Assembly: GCF_030486405.1 (NCBI RefSeq)
Contig: NZ_CP129613.1
Span: 5,084,001-5,148,000 of the forward strand
Length of the DNA stretch: 64,000 nucleotides
Origin: Mycolicibacterium sp. HK-90
GTDB taxonomy: Bacteria > Actinomycetota > Actinomycetes > Mycobacteriales > Mycobacteriaceae
Reading direction: 5' to 3'
The notes under the pieces were generated by a model. It worked only from the letters and a program-made list of their open reading frames with translations. It had not been told where the DNA came from and did no database searches. How positions within the stretch are numbered: position 1 is the stretch's first letter; each line of letters starts with the position of its first letter. Shown here piece by piece: positions 8,440 to 17,809 of the stretch. The position numbers and the translations under genes were made by a program.

Positions 8440-8511
8440 TCCGTCGTGGTGTAATCGGCAGCACCTCTGATTTTGGTTCAGATAGTTCAGGTTCGAGTCC
8501 TGGCGACGGAG
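8440..8511 (+). tRNA. tRNA-Gln (anticodon TTG)
   Basis: A 72-nt cloverleaf. The acceptor arms are TCCGTCG (8440-8446) and CGACGGA (8504-8510) with G8511 as discriminator. The anticodon stem TCTGA/TCAGA encloses the loop TTTTGGT with TTG at 8473-8475. The T arm contains GGTTCGAGTCC. CCA is not encoded. A glutamine tRNA upstream of glmU agrees with other mycobacteria. Confidence 0.95.
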
Positions 8512-9470
8512 CTAGGCGGCAGATCCACCGCGTGGGCGCGCAACTCGGTCAGGATTTCGACGGATGGGAACGGCGGGGTGCGATAACGCGCCGGCACCGG
8601 TCCCGGCAGGGGCCGTAGCCCGATCGCATCGACGAGCACCCCGAACGGAATGGTGAAGAGGTCCGAGCCGTCCTGGTTGGTCCCGATCATGATGTAGTCG
8701 GTTTCGGGCAGGTCCCATTCGGCACCCTTGCCCCAGACAGACAGGGTTCGCACGCCCCAGGGTGTCTCGACGGCTCCGACGCGGCCGACATACTGCGGGA
8801 TCATCTCGCGCTCGTAGTGGTCCTGCAGAAAGTCCGTCTGGGACCCGTACTCCCTTGTCGCCTGCACTGCGCGGGCGCGCAGCGCGAGATGACGCATCGG
8901 ATGAGGCCCGGCCAGATCCAGCGGAACGATCGTCCCGTCACCGATGGTGTAGGCCTGTGGCGATATGAACCTGTCCGCATCGAGATACATGCGTTCGGCT
9001 GCCTCGAACAACCCCGGTGCGTCTGCGGGATCGTCCGTCCCCACCAACAGCGCTCCGTCACCGGGCATGAACACCAGCGGCTGCCCCTGCCCGGGCACTG
9101 CCAACGAGCTGAGCCAACCATCGACGACGATGAGCGCATCCACGTACGTTCCACCGTCGGCATCTCTGAGCATGACCTTCTGGCCCGGTGTGACCTCGGG
9201 CGAACGCGCAGCAAGGTTCTCCCTGGCCGCGGCGAACGCGTCAAGCCCGGTGACACCCCACCGTTCGGTGGCTGCGACCGTGACCACCACCCGCCGGTCG
9301 GGCAGATCGACCACGGCCAACTCACTGACCAGCGGCCACAGCTGACGTGCCCAGATCGGGTCGTCCCGCTGGGTCGTCGCCGTCACATAGCTTTGCGGCC
9401 GCAGCACCGGCCGCAGTAGCGGCCGGGCTTGCGACCAGTCCACCGGCACCCCTTGGGCAAACACATCCAT
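8487..9470 (-). CDS. Hypothetical protein ending inside tRNA-Gln
   Basis: 327 residues from ATG 9470, with good mycobacterial codon use and no signal peptide or membrane segment. It is rich in short beta-like stretches ([44 protein letters not shown]). I do not recognise the family. The last eight codons (SSVARTRT and the stop) are antisense to the T arm and acceptor stem of tRNA-Gln, so the natural C-terminus may have been replaced by read-through into the tRNA gene. It converges with tRNA-Gln. Confidence 0.7.
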   Translation of the reverse strand: MDVFAQGVPVDWSQARPLLRPVLRPQSYVTATTQRDDPIWARQLWPLVSELAVVDLPDRRVVVTVAATERWGVTGLDAFAAARENLAARSPEVTPGQKVMLRDADGGTYVDALIVVDGWLSSLAVPGQGQPLVFMPGDGALLVGTDDPADAPGLFEAAERMYLDADRFISPQAYTIGDGTIVPLDLAGPHPMRHLALRARAVQATREYGSQTDFLQDHYEREMIPQYVGRVGAVETPWGVRTLSVWGKGAEWDLPETDYIMIGTNQDGSDLFTIPFGVLVDAIGLRPLPGPVPARYRTPPFPSVEILTELRAHAVDLPPSSVARTRT

Positions 9471-9581
9471 CGGGTCAGCCTATGGCCGCGGACCCAGGCC
9501 CCCAGGCAGCAGTTTTGCGGCACTCTCACCGAGAATGACACGCTGTCCGTGCGGGATTGCGACGTTGGGAAGTGGGAAACG

Positions 9582-11030
9582 ATGACGACTCGAGCCGGAT
9601 CCGACGCAGCGGTCGTCGTGCTGGCAGCTGGTGCCGGGACGAGAATGCGCTCGGACACCCCCAAGGTGCTGCACACTCTGGCCGGGCGCAGCATGCTCAG
9701 CCACGCCGTCCACACCGTCGCCAATGCGACGGCCCAGCACCTGGTCGTCGTGCTCGGCCACGACCGTGAGCGCATCGCCCCCGCGGTCGGCGAGCTGGCC
9801 GACAAGCTGGGCCGCACCATCGACATCGCCATCCAGGACCAACAGCTGGGCACCGGCCACGCGGTGGCCTGCGGCCTGGGCGCGCTGCCCGACGAATTCG
9901 CCGGGACGGTCGTGGTGACCTCGGGCGACGTCCCGCTGCTCGACGCCGACACCCTGGCCGGCCTGATCGAGACCCACAGCGCCGCGACCGCCGCCGCCAC
10001 CGTGCTGACCACCACCGTCCCCGACCCGACCGGCTACGGCCGAATCCTGCGCACCCAGGACAACGAGGTCATCGGCATCGTCGAGCAGGCCGACGCCACC
10101 GACTCACAGCGGGCCATCCGCGAGGTCAACGCCGGGGTGTACGCCTTCGACATCGCCGACCTGCGCTCGGCGCTGAGCCGGTTGAGCTCCAACAACGCCC
10201 AGCAGGAGCTGTACCTCACCGACGTCATCGCGATCGTGCGCCAGGACGGCCGCACGGTGCGAGCCATGCACGTCGACGACAGTGCGCTGGTGGCCGGCGT
10301 CAACGACCGGGTGCAGCTCGCCGACCTGGGCGCCGAACTCAACCGCCGCATCGTGGCCCGCCACCAGCGTGCCGGAGTGACGATCATCGACCCGGCCACC
10401 ACCTGGATCGACGTCGACGTCAGCATCGGCCGCGACACGGTCGTGCGCCCCGGCACCCAACTGCTCGGCGCATCCGAGATCGGGGCCGGCTGCGAGATCG
10501 GACCGGATTCCACCCTGACCGACGTCGAGGTGGGCGACGGTGCATCGGTGGTGCGGACGCATGCGCAACTCGCGGTCATCGGGGCCGGCGCCACCGTCGG
10601 CCCCTTCAGCTACCTGCGGCCCGGCACGGTCCTGGGCGCCGAGGGCAAGCTCGGGGCCTTCGTCGAGACCAAGAACTCCACGATCGGCGCCGGCACCAAG
10701 GTGCCGCACCTGACCTACGTCGGCGACGCAGACATCGGCGATCACAGCAACATCGGCGCCTCCAGCGTCTTCGTCAACTACGACGGCGAGAACAAGCACC
10801 GGACCACCATCGGCTCCCACGTGCGGACGGGCTCCGACACGATGTTCATCGCCCCGGTCACCGTGGGCGACGGCGCCTACACCGGTGCCGGCACCGTGCT
10901 GCGCGACGACATACCGCCCGGCGCGCTGGCGGTCTCGGACAACGCCCAGCGCACCATCGAGGGCTGGGTGGAGCGCAAGCGCCCCGGCTCGGCGGCCGCG
11001 GAGGCCGCGCGCAAGGCCCGAGAGCAGTAG
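9582..11030 (+). CDS. glmU: Bifunctional GlmU: GlcN-1-P acetyltransferase / GlcNAc-1-P uridylyltransferase
   Basis: 482 residues. The N-terminal nucleotidyltransferase begins [20 protein letters not shown] (the loop that binds UTP), and the C-terminal half is a left-handed beta-helix of hexapeptide repeats ([42 protein letters not shown]). It makes UDP-GlcNAc for peptidoglycan and the arabinogalactan linker. ATG 9582 (MTTRAGSDA) is chosen over upstream in-frame starts because the loop follows at once, as in other mycobacterial GlmU. The last residues are Ala-rich, as in mycobacteria. prs follows after 197 bases. Confidence 0.97.
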   Translation: MTTRAGSDAAVVVLAAGAGTRMRSDTPKVLHTLAGRSMLSHAVHTVANATAQHLVVVLGHDRERIAPAVGELADKLGRTIDIAIQDQQLGTGHAVACGLGALPDEFAGTVVVTSGDVPLLDADTLAGLIETHSAATAAATVLTTTVPDPTGYGRILRTQDNEVIGIVEQADATDSQRAIREVNAGVYAFDIADLRSALSRLSSNNAQQELYLTDVIAIVRQDGRTVRAMHVDDSALVAGVNDRVQLADLGAELNRRIVARHQRAGVTIIDPATTWIDVDVSIGRDTVVRPGTQLLGASEIGAGCEIGPDSTLTDVEVGDGASVVRTHAQLAVIGAGATVGPFSYLRPGTVLGAEGKLGAFVETKNSTIGAGTKVPHLTYVGDADIGDHSNIGASSVFVNYDGENKHRTTIGSHVRTGSDTMFIAPVTVGDGAYTGAGTVLRDDIPPGALAVSDNAQRTIEGWVERKRPGSAAAEAARKAREQ

Positions 11031-11227
11031 ATCGGCCAACCACCGGCGACGAACGTGACGCTCGTGCACGAAATCCGCGGCAAACGCGTACGGGAACGCC
11101 ACAGTCGGCACCGCTGGGGCGTGCAGACCGACGTTTTGTGTTGGCAATCTGGTAACCCGGCTACGAACAACCAGAAACGCTACGTACGATTGCTCCGTAT
11201 CGATCCCCAACCGCGAAGGCAGCCATA

Positions 11228-12208
11228 GTGGCCACGGACTGGACCGACAATCGAAAAAACCTGATGCTGTTCTCGGGGCGTGCACACCCCGAGCTGGCGG
11301 AGCAAGTGGCCAAGGAGCTCGGCATCGAGGTCACGGCACAGACCGCCCGGGACTTTGCCAACGGCGAGATCTTCGTCCGGTTCGACGAGTCCGTGCGCGG
11401 CTGCGACGCGTTCGTGCTGCAGAGCCATCCCGCGCCACTGAACCAGTGGCTGATGGAGCAGCTCATCATGATCGACGCGCTCAAGCGCGGTAGCGCCAAG
11501 CGGATCACCGCGATCCTGCCGTTCTATCCGTATGCGCGGCAGGACAAGAAGCACCGCGGCCGGGAGCCCATCTCGGCCCGCCTGGTCGCCGACCTCCTCA
11601 AGACCGCCGGCGCCGACCGCATCGTCTCGGTGGACCTGCACACCGACCAGATCCAGGGCTTCTTCGACGGCCCCGTCGACCACATGCGCGCCCAGTCGCT
11701 GCTGTGCGGCTACATCGGCGAGAACTATGCCGGCTCGGACATGGTGGTCGTCTCCCCCGACTCGGGCCGCGTGCGCGTCGCCGAGAAGTGGGCCGACTCC
11801 CTGGGCGGCGTCCCGCTGGCCTTCATCCACAAGACCCGCGACCCGCTGGTGCCCAACCAGGTGGTGTCCAACCGAGTGGTGGGCGACGTCAAGGGCAAGA
11901 CCTGCATCCTGACCGACGACATGATCGACACCGGCGGCACCATCGCCGGCGCGGTCAAACTGCTCAAGCAGGACGGTGCCAAGGACGTGGTGATCGCCGC
12001 CACCCACGGCGTGCTGTCCGATCCCGCCGCCCAGCGCCTGGCCGAGTGCGGGGCCCGCGAGGTGATCGTCACCAACACGCTGCCGATCACCGAGGACAAG
12101 CAATTCCCGCAACTGACCGAGCTGTCCATCGCACCGCTGCTGGCCAGCACCATCCGCGCGGTGTTCGAGAACGGCTCGGTGACCGGGCTGTTCGACGGGT
12201 CCGCCTAG
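11228..12208 (+). CDS. prs: Ribose-phosphate pyrophosphokinase
   Basis: 326 residues with the PRPP synthase landmarks: FANGEIFVRFDESVRG, the catalytic flexible loop DKKHRGREPISARL, VDLHTDQIQGFF and the PRPP-binding loop ILTDDMIDTGGTI. It converts ribose-5-phosphate and ATP to PRPP for nucleotides, His, Trp and decaprenyl-phosphoryl arabinose. The start is GTG 11228. It is followed with no gap by the ArsC-like gene and then lpqT, so the three probably form one transcript. Confidence 0.97.
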   Translation: MATDWTDNRKNLMLFSGRAHPELAEQVAKELGIEVTAQTARDFANGEIFVRFDESVRGCDAFVLQSHPAPLNQWLMEQLIMIDALKRGSAKRITAILPFYPYARQDKKHRGREPISARLVADLLKTAGADRIVSVDLHTDQIQGFFDGPVDHMRAQSLLCGYIGENYAGSDMVVVSPDSGRVRVAEKWADSLGGVPLAFIHKTRDPLVPNQVVSNRVVGDVKGKTCILTDDMIDTGGTIAGAVKLLKQDGAKDVVIAATHGVLSDPAAQRLAECGAREVIVTNTLPITEDKQFPQLTELSIAPLLASTIRAVFENGSVTGLFDGSA

Positions 12209-12547
12209 ATGGCCCGCATATACCACAACCCGAAGTGCTCGACCTCGCGCAAGACGCTGGATCTGTTGCGCGAGAACGGGATCGAGCCTGAGGTGGTGCA
12301 GTATTTGAAGACGCCGCCGACGCGTGCGGAGCTGAAGCAGATGATCGCCGACGCGGGCATCGACGTGCGCACCGCGGTGCGCAAGCGCGAATCCCTCTAC
12401 ACCGAGCTGGGTTTGGCCGACGCCTCCGACGACGAACTGCTCGACGCGATGGCCGAGAACCCGATCCTGATCGAGCGGCCGTTCGTCGTCACCGACAACG
12501 GCACCCGGTTGGCCCGGCCGATCGATTCGGTGCGCGAGATTCTGTGA
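12209..12547 (+). CDS. arsC: ArsC-family (glutaredoxin-type) arsenate reductase-like protein
   Basis: 112 residues of the ArsC/Spx thioredoxin fold: IYHNPKCSTSRKTLDLL carries the catalytic Cys, followed by EVVQYLKTPPT and the phosphate-site region LIERPFVV. It starts on the base after the prs stop. There is no arsenic-resistance gene nearby, so the actual substrate is uncertain and a role in general thiol redox is possible. Confidence 0.88.
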   Translation: MARIYHNPKCSTSRKTLDLLRENGIEPEVVQYLKTPPTRAELKQMIADAGIDVRTAVRKRESLYTELGLADASDDELLDAMAENPILIERPFVVTDNGTRLARPIDSVREIL

Positions 12548-13188
12548 AGCGGCTGCTCGCCACGGCCGGTGCGCTGGCCGTCCTAGTCTCCGGTTGTGGT
12601 GCCGAAACGCCTGACTACAAGTCGATCTGGACGACGAGTTCGACCACGCCGGCCGCCGACGCGGGCCAGCAACCCGTGCCGCTCTGGCAGTTCCTGGAGG
12701 AGTCCGGCGTCGTCGGTGAACCGATCGCGCCCGAGAAGATCCCCCACCTGACCGTCACCATGCCGAGCCCGCCGGGCTGGCACCCGTACAACAATCCCAA
12801 CCTGGCTCCGGGCACCCGGATGATCGCCAAGGGCGATACCTACCCGACCGCGATGTTGTTGGCGTTCAAGTTGCACGGGGATTTCGACGTACCCCAGGCA
12901 CTCAAGGACCACGGCTACGCCGACGCCCAGCTGTCGGAGAACTTCAAGCAGCTCAACGCATCCAACGCCGACTGGAAGGGCTTCCCGTCGGCGATGATCG
13001 AGGGCAGCTACGACCTCAACGGCAAGCGCATGCAGAGCTACAACCGCGTCGTCATCCCCGCGGACGGGTTGCAGCCGCCGCAGCGCTATCTCATCCAGCT
13101 GACCATCACGACCTACGCCGACGACGCACAGGCACAGGGTCCGGACATCGAATCGATCATCACAGGATTCAACGTCGCGAAGAAGTGA
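12544..13188 (+). CDS. lpqT: Lipoprotein LpqT
   Basis: 214 residues with lipobox VSGC (Cys18). The mature domain is of the LpqN/LpqT type: IPHLTVTMPSPPGWHPYNNPNLAPGT, FKLHGDFDVPQALKDHGYA and a C-terminal helix IITGFNV. GTG 12544 overlaps the TGA of the ArsC-like gene (GTGA). It corresponds to Rv1016c. LpqN proteins have been linked to cell-envelope lipid trafficking; LpqT's own role is not settled. Confidence 0.92.
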   Translation: MKRLLATAGALAVLVSGCGAETPDYKSIWTTSSTTPAADAGQQPVPLWQFLEESGVVGEPIAPEKIPHLTVTMPSPPGWHPYNNPNLAPGTRMIAKGDTYPTAMLLAFKLHGDFDVPQALKDHGYADAQLSENFKQLNASNADWKGFPSAMIEGSYDLNGKRMQSYNRVVIPADGLQPPQRYLIQLTITTYADDAQAQGPDIESIITGFNVAKK

Positions 13189-13212
13189 CGGTGCGACCGT
13201 AGGGTGGTCAGC

Positions 13213-14085
13213 ATGAGTGGATGGACCAGTGCAGACCTGCCTTCGTTTTCCGGCCGCAGGGTGATCGTCACCGGCGCCAACAGTGGGCTGGGGCTCGTCA
13301 CCGCCCGTGAACTGGCCCGCGTGGGCGCAAAGGTCACCGTCGCGGTGCGCAACCTGGAGAAGGGCACCGCGGCCGCCGAGACGATGACGGGCGGAATCGT
13401 CGAGGTACGCAAACTCGACCTGCAGAACCTGGCCTCGGTGCACGAGTTCGCCGACACCGTCGAAAGCGTCGACGTGCTGGTCAACAACGCCGGCATCATG
13501 GCCGTGCCGCTGAGCCGGACCGCCGACGGCTTCGAGAGCCAGATCGGTACGAATCACCTCGGTCATTTCGCCCTGACCAATCTGCTGCTGCCCAAGATCG
13601 CCGACCGGGTGGTCACGGTGTCGTCGTTGATGCACTGGATCGGGCAGATCAGCCTGCGCGATCTGAACTGGAAGTCGCGGCCGTATTCGGCGTGGCTGGC
13701 CTACGGACAGTCCAAGCTGGCGAACTTGATGTTCACCTCCGAGCTGCAACGGCGGCTGACCGCCTCGGGCTCGCAGGTGCGCGCAGTGGCCGCCCACCCC
13801 GGCTATTCGGCCACCAACCTGCAAGGCCAGACCGGCAACAAGTTCGGCGAGCGGATGATGGCCACCGCCAACCGGATGTTCGCCAGCGACGCCACGTTCG
13901 GCGCACGTCAGACGCTATACGCAATCGCGCAGGACGTCCCCGGCGACAGTTTCATCGGCCCGCGATTCGGCCAGTTCGGCGTCAGCCAACCGGTCGGCCG
14001 CAGCCCGCTGGCCCGCAAGGTGGGCACCCAGAAGGAGCTGTGGGACCTGTCCGAGCAGCTCACCAAGACCACGTATCCCCTGTAG
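13213..14085 (+). CDS. Short-chain dehydrogenase, retinol-dehydrogenase-like
   Basis: 290 residues from ATG 13213 (GTG 13204 is an alternative). The Rossmann motif is VTGANSGLGLVTA, then [21 protein letters not shown] and the catalytic YGQSK (Y-x-x-x-K). The NNAG and TNHLGHF motifs place it with the many mycobacterial classical SDRs of unknown substrate. It follows lpqT by 24 bases, and a likely promoter for rplY separates it from the next gene. Confidence 0.9.
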   Translation: MSGWTSADLPSFSGRRVIVTGANSGLGLVTARELARVGAKVTVAVRNLEKGTAAAETMTGGIVEVRKLDLQNLASVHEFADTVESVDVLVNNAGIMAVPLSRTADGFESQIGTNHLGHFALTNLLLPKIADRVVTVSSLMHWIGQISLRDLNWKSRPYSAWLAYGQSKLANLMFTSELQRRLTASGSQVRAVAAHPGYSATNLQGQTGNKFGERMMATANRMFASDATFGARQTLYAIAQDVPGDSFIGPRFGQFGVSQPVGRSPLARKVGTQKELWDLSEQLTKTTYPL

Positions 14086-14102
14086 GGGCGCCTGCGCGAT
14101 TT

Positions 14103-14130
14103 TTGGGGACGGCCCGGTCTTTGCTACCCT
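14103..14130 (+). promoter_or_regulatory. Likely SigA-type promoter of rplY
   Basis: TTGGGG (14103-14108), a 16-bp spacer and TACCCT (14125-14130). This would start transcription near 14137-14141, exactly where the long leader stem begins. Confidence 0.5.
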
Positions 14131-14140
14131 GACCTGGCGT

Positions 14141-14213
14141 CACGGCGAGGGTGGACCTTCACAGACCACCGTTATCGGCGGGAACTTCTTCAAGTGTTGC
14201 GACCCTTGCCGTG
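14141..14213 (+). promoter_or_regulatory. Structured leader RNA of rplY
   Basis: The arms CACGGCGAGGGT (14141-14152) and ACCCTTGCCGTG (14202-14213) pair over 12 bp with one G-U. An alternative hairpin GGTGG/CCACC (14150-14154 with 14166-14170) competes for the end of the left arm, so two structures are mutually exclusive. The rplY start codon follows 43 bases later with AGAGGAG. This could be an autoregulatory ribosomal-protein leader. Confidence 0.5.
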
Positions 14214-14255
14214 CTGACGATCTGACCCAGTACCGCAATTTAGAGGAGCAACATC

Positions 14256-14912
14256 ATGGCCAAGGCCGCCGCCAAGAACGTCCCCAACAAGCTGACCGCC
14301 ACCGTGCGTACCCGCACCGGCAAGGGCGCCTCGCGCCAGGCCCGTCGTGACGGCAACGTGCCCACCGTGCTCTACGGCCACGGCACCGATCCCCAGCACC
14401 TGGAGATCAACGCCCGCGAGTTCGCCGCCGTGCTGCGCCACTCGGGCACCAACGCCGTGCTGACCCTCGACATCGAGGGCAAGGAGCAGCTGGCCCTGAC
14501 CAAGGCTCTCGACATCCACCCGATCCGCCGCAACATCCAGCACGCCGACCTGCTCGTCGTGCGCCGCGGCGAGAAGGTCACCGTCGAGGTCACCGTCACC
14601 GTCGAGGGCGACGCGGCTCCGGGCACCCTGGTCACCCAGGACGCCAACACCATCGAGATCGAGGCCGAGGCCCTGTCGATCCCCGAGCACCTGACCGTGT
14701 CGGTCGAGGGCGTCGAGGCCGGCACCCAGATCCTGGCGGGCCAGATCGAGCTGCCCACCGGCGTCTCGCTGGTCTCGGATGCCGAGCTGCTCGTGGTCAA
14801 CATCGTCGAGGCCCCGAGCGCCGAGGAGCTCGAGTCCGAGGGTGCCGGCGAGACCGCCGCCGAGGCCCCGGCCGAGGAGCCGGCCGCCGAGGCTGCCGAA
14901 GCCGCCGAGTAA
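14256..14912 (+). CDS. rplY: 50S ribosomal protein L25/Ctc
   Basis: 218 residues: the N-terminal L25 domain ([20 protein letters not shown]...VPTVLYGHG) that binds 5S rRNA, a C-terminal TL5 beta domain ([28 protein letters not shown]) and an acidic Ala/Glu-rich tail typical of actinobacterial long forms. AGAGGAGCAACATC precedes the ATG. pth follows after 12 bases, as in other mycobacteria. Confidence 0.97.
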   Translation: MAKAAAKNVPNKLTATVRTRTGKGASRQARRDGNVPTVLYGHGTDPQHLEINAREFAAVLRHSGTNAVLTLDIEGKEQLALTKALDIHPIRRNIQHADLLVVRRGEKVTVEVTVTVEGDAAPGTLVTQDANTIEIEAEALSIPEHLTVSVEGVEAGTQILAGQIELPTGVSLVSDAELLVVNIVEAPSAEELESEGAGETAAEAPAEEPAAEAAEAAE

Positions 14913-14924
14913 GTACGCCTTTCG

Positions 14925-15500
14925 ATGGCCGAGCCGCTGCTGGTGGTGGGCCTGGGTAATCCCGGGCCCGCCTACGCCAAAACCCGGCACAACATCGGGT
15001 TCATGGTGGCCGATGTACTGGCCGCCCGCATCGGCTCGGCCTTCAAGGTGCACAAGAAATCCGGCGCCGAGGTGGCCACCGGTCAGCTCGCCGGAGCGCC
15101 GGTGGTGCTGGCCAAACCTCGGTGCTACATGAACGAGTCCGGCCGTCAGGTCGGGCCGTTGGCCAAGTTCTACTCCGTGCCGCCGGGCCGGATCGTGGTG
15201 ATCCACGACGAGCTGGACATCGACTTCGGCCGCATCCGGCTCAAGGTCGGCGGCGGCGAGGGCGGCCACAACGGGCTGCGGTCAGTGGCATCAGCCTTGG
15301 GCAGCAAGGACTTTCAGCGGGTCCGCATCGGCGTGGGCCGCCCACCGGGCCGCAAGGATCCGGCAGCGTTCGTGCTCGAGGCCTTCACCGCCGCCGAGCG
15401 GGCCGAGGTGCCGACCATCTGCGAGCAGGCCGCCGACGCCACCGAGCTGTTGATCGCCCAGGGCCTGGAGCCAGCCCAGAACACCGTGCACGCCTGGTGA
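14925..15500 (+). CDS. pth: Peptidyl-tRNA hydrolase
   Basis: 191 residues with [21 protein letters not shown] (catalytic His in TRHN), [27 protein letters not shown] and [12 protein letters not shown]. It recycles peptidyl-tRNA dropped from the ribosome. It forms an operon with rplY. Confidence 0.97.
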   Translation: MAEPLLVVGLGNPGPAYAKTRHNIGFMVADVLAARIGSAFKVHKKSGAEVATGQLAGAPVVLAKPRCYMNESGRQVGPLAKFYSVPPGRIVVIHDELDIDFGRIRLKVGGGEGGHNGLRSVASALGSKDFQRVRIGVGRPPGRKDPAAFVLEAFTAAERAEVPTICEQAADATELLIAQGLEPAQNTVHAW

Positions 15501-15510
15501 TTCCGCTCCG

Positions 15511-16596
15511 CTACCAGTGAAACGGCCGGTCGAGGGTCAGCGTGCGCTCGGCCGGCGGGTACCAGCCCTGCGGCGCGTGTTGGTCGGTGTGCAGATAGCA
15601 CTGCACCCGCACCTGCGAGTTGCCGGGACTGAAGGTGAGCAGCCGGCTGATCGGCAGCGTCGTGATCGGCATGTGATGGCGGCTCAGCGACGCCGCGTTC
15701 ATGAAATACGTTCCACCCCAAGCCCGCTCGATATGGGTCTTGCCGCCATGGGCATCGTCGGGGTGGGTGTGGGTGTGCCCGGCCAGCCACAGCGCGACCG
15801 CGCCCGGATGCTCGGTCAGGTACCGCTCGAAGGCCCCGGAATCCGGCTTGCCGCCCACCCAGTACAGGTATGACGCCGCGTGCGGCGTCCCCTCCACGAA
15901 CGGGCGGTGGTAATGCTCGTAGAGTTTGCCGTCTGCGCCCCGGCGTACCCCCTCCCACTCCCCTGACGCCACCGTGGTGTCCTTGAGGACGTAGTGGTGC
16001 ACCGTGACGATGATCGAATCCCGGTTCTGTTCAACCATGTTCGCCCACCACTCGAATGCCTCCGCGGAGACCACGCCGCCCGGGTTGCCGCCGAGCGTGC
16101 CCCGGCCGACGGCCTGAGACGGCTCGTTGCGGTCGCTGAGCATCAGGAACAGCAGGTTGCCCACCCGGAACGAATACCGTTCCCAGGTCCCGGTGACCGG
16201 ATACTGTCGCGCGGCGGCGTCGACGCCGGAATGCACGGTGTACGCCCCCAGTGGATCGACCCATTTTTGCCACCACCACGCGTCGGGCTCGGAAAGCCCG
16301 CTGCGATCGTGGTTTCCGCACACCGAGTAGACGTCCTCCCGGCGGTGTTTGCGCATCGCCGAGAGTTGTCGGCGGACCTCGCGTCCCTCGGCGTCGTCGG
16401 GCAGGTGGTGATGCGCCCCGGACATGTCGCCGACGTCGACGGCGATATCCCAGTCGAACGACGGACCGCCCTGCGCGCCGCCGAACTCCGACTGACGGAT
16501 GGCCTCGGCGAGGCTCTCCCGGCCGAACTGGTTGTCGGTCCCGACGTGAGCGTCACCAAACGCCCAGAGCCGGAAATCTCCCTGCTGTGTGGCCAT
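15511..16596 (-). CDS. Calcineurin-like metallophosphoesterase
   Basis: 361 residues from ATG 16596 (MATQQGDFRLW). All five metal-site motifs are present in order: GDAHVG, VGDMSGAHHH, CGNHD, VTVHHYV and AGHTHTH. There is no signal peptide, so it is probably cytosolic. The substrate is unknown; the central Trp-rich insert (AWWWQKWVDPLG) may shape the pocket. It converges with pth. Confidence 0.88.
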   Translation of the reverse strand: MATQQGDFRLWAFGDAHVGTDNQFGRESLAEAIRQSEFGGAQGGPSFDWDIAVDVGDMSGAHHHLPDDAEGREVRRQLSAMRKHRREDVYSVCGNHDRSGLSEPDAWWWQKWVDPLGAYTVHSGVDAAARQYPVTGTWERYSFRVGNLLFLMLSDRNEPSQAVGRGTLGGNPGGVVSAEAFEWWANMVEQNRDSIIVTVHHYVLKDTTVASGEWEGVRRGADGKLYEHYHRPFVEGTPHAASYLYWVGGKPDSGAFERYLTEHPGAVALWLAGHTHTHPDDAHGGKTHIERAWGGTYFMNAASLSRHHMPITTLPISRLLTFSPGNSQVRVQCYLHTDQHAPQGWYPPAERTLTLDRPFHW

Positions 16597-16665
16597 CGCC
16601 GCGCAACGATAGCCATCTCGCAACGGCCCCGTCCGGCGTTGCGATCAGGGAGATTCCAAAGCCGG

Positions 16666-17700
16666 TCAGCGCCCCCGGATTCCGCTGTCGACGACCTTCA
16701 CCGTCTTGTGCGGAAACCGTTTCTCGGCGTGAGCCTTGGCCACCGAGTTCGGCAGCACGTACAGCGTTTCGCGCTTGTCCTGCAGAGGTTTGAGCACCCG
16801 GTTCATGAACTCTCTGCGATCGTCGAGGTAGGGCTCGATGACGTCCTCGCCCGCCGGGCACACCGCCAGGCAGTACGCCGCCTTGTAATTGGCCTTGAAC
16901 GACAGGCTCTGCCACATCGACGCATTCTCGGAATCGCTGACCCGGGACCGGAAGTCGGCGGCATCGGCACTGTCGGCGATGGTCTGCGCCCAGTCGGTGA
17001 ACCCGCCCATGAACTCGCGGTAGTTGTGCACCGAGCAGGCGACGAAGTCGAACTCGCCGTTCTTGCCGATCGCGCCGACGGGACAGGCCGCCACGCACAG
17101 CTTGCATTCAAGGCATGGCGAGTAATCCAGAGGCACACCGTAGCTACTGATCGGCGCGCCGACGAGAATCGTGGCCAGCAGAATGAAGTTGCCGAATCTG
17201 GGGTGGATGACGTTGCGGTGGATTCCCATCACCCCCAGGCCTGAGGCCACCGCGACGGGCTTGTGCGCCACCACCCAGATCCGCCCGGGGAACCTGTCCA
17301 TCTCCATCGGAAAGGTCGCCGACGGGTTTACCGCGCGGTGCCCGGCGTCCTCCAATGCCCGGGTGATCCGGTGGGCCGCCTCGTTGATGATCTCGCCGCT
17401 GCGGTGGAACTCCTGATTGGCCACGCTGCGGGTGGACGAGCGCACGTTGTCGCGGTTCATCTTCACCACCAGCGAGATGTAGCTCCGCGCCCCGGGCAAC
17501 GCGGCTTCGACGTGTTCCCGCTCGGAATCCAGGGCCGGGTCGTCCACGGCCGCGAAGGCGACGTCGTCGGCCCCGGCCTCCAGACACAACTGTCGCAACC
17601 ACTCGGCGTCGACCACATCGGGCGCCGGCGCCGCGGCGCGGGCGCGGACCGCGCGCACCGTGGGGTGGTCGGCCAAACGGGGCGGAAGGTTCGAGTTCAC
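16666..17700 (-). CDS. 4Fe-4S reductase related to QueG/reductive dehalogenases
   Basis: 344 residues. An N-terminal nitroreductase-like/corrinoid-type domain (residues about 1-190, with ARSYISLVVKMN and GIHRNVIHPRFGNFILLATI) is followed by two [4Fe-4S] clusters, CLECKLCVAACP and, 70 residues on, CLAVCP. This arrangement is that of epoxyqueuosine reductase and reductive dehalogenases. There is no Tat signal, so a membrane dehalogenase is unlikely. QueG's C-terminal HEAT repeats are missing, so I leave the reaction open. A perfect palindrome lies 8 bases upstream of the ATG. Confidence 0.82.
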   Translation of the reverse strand: MNSNLPPRLADHPTVRAVRARAAAPAPDVVDAEWLRQLCLEAGADDVAFAAVDDPALDSEREHVEAALPGARSYISLVVKMNRDNVRSSTRSVANQEFHRSGEIINEAAHRITRALEDAGHRAVNPSATFPMEMDRFPGRIWVVAHKPVAVASGLGVMGIHRNVIHPRFGNFILLATILVGAPISSYGVPLDYSPCLECKLCVAACPVGAIGKNGEFDFVACSVHNYREFMGGFTDWAQTIADSADAADFRSRVSDSENASMWQSLSFKANYKAAYCLAVCPAGEDVIEPYLDDRREFMNRVLKPLQDKRETLYVLPNSVAKAHAEKRFPHKTVKVVDSGIRGR

Positions 17701-17708
17701 CCATCTGA

Positions 17709-17724
17709 GTATAGATATCTATAC
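17709..17724. promoter_or_regulatory. Perfect 16-bp palindrome, likely repressor operator
   Basis: GTATAGATATCTATAC, AT-rich in a GC-rich genome, centred about 16 bases upstream of the Fe-S reductase start codon. Its size and place fit a dimeric repressor site overlapping the promoter. No regulator gene is adjacent. Confidence 0.6.
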
Positions 17725-17809
17725 CCAGCGCGCAAGGATCGCCCGCGCCGACGTAAAGAAAGCGTTCAGGCCCCGATGCAGACCCGCGTAAGGCGGGTAC
17801 ACCCGAGAT

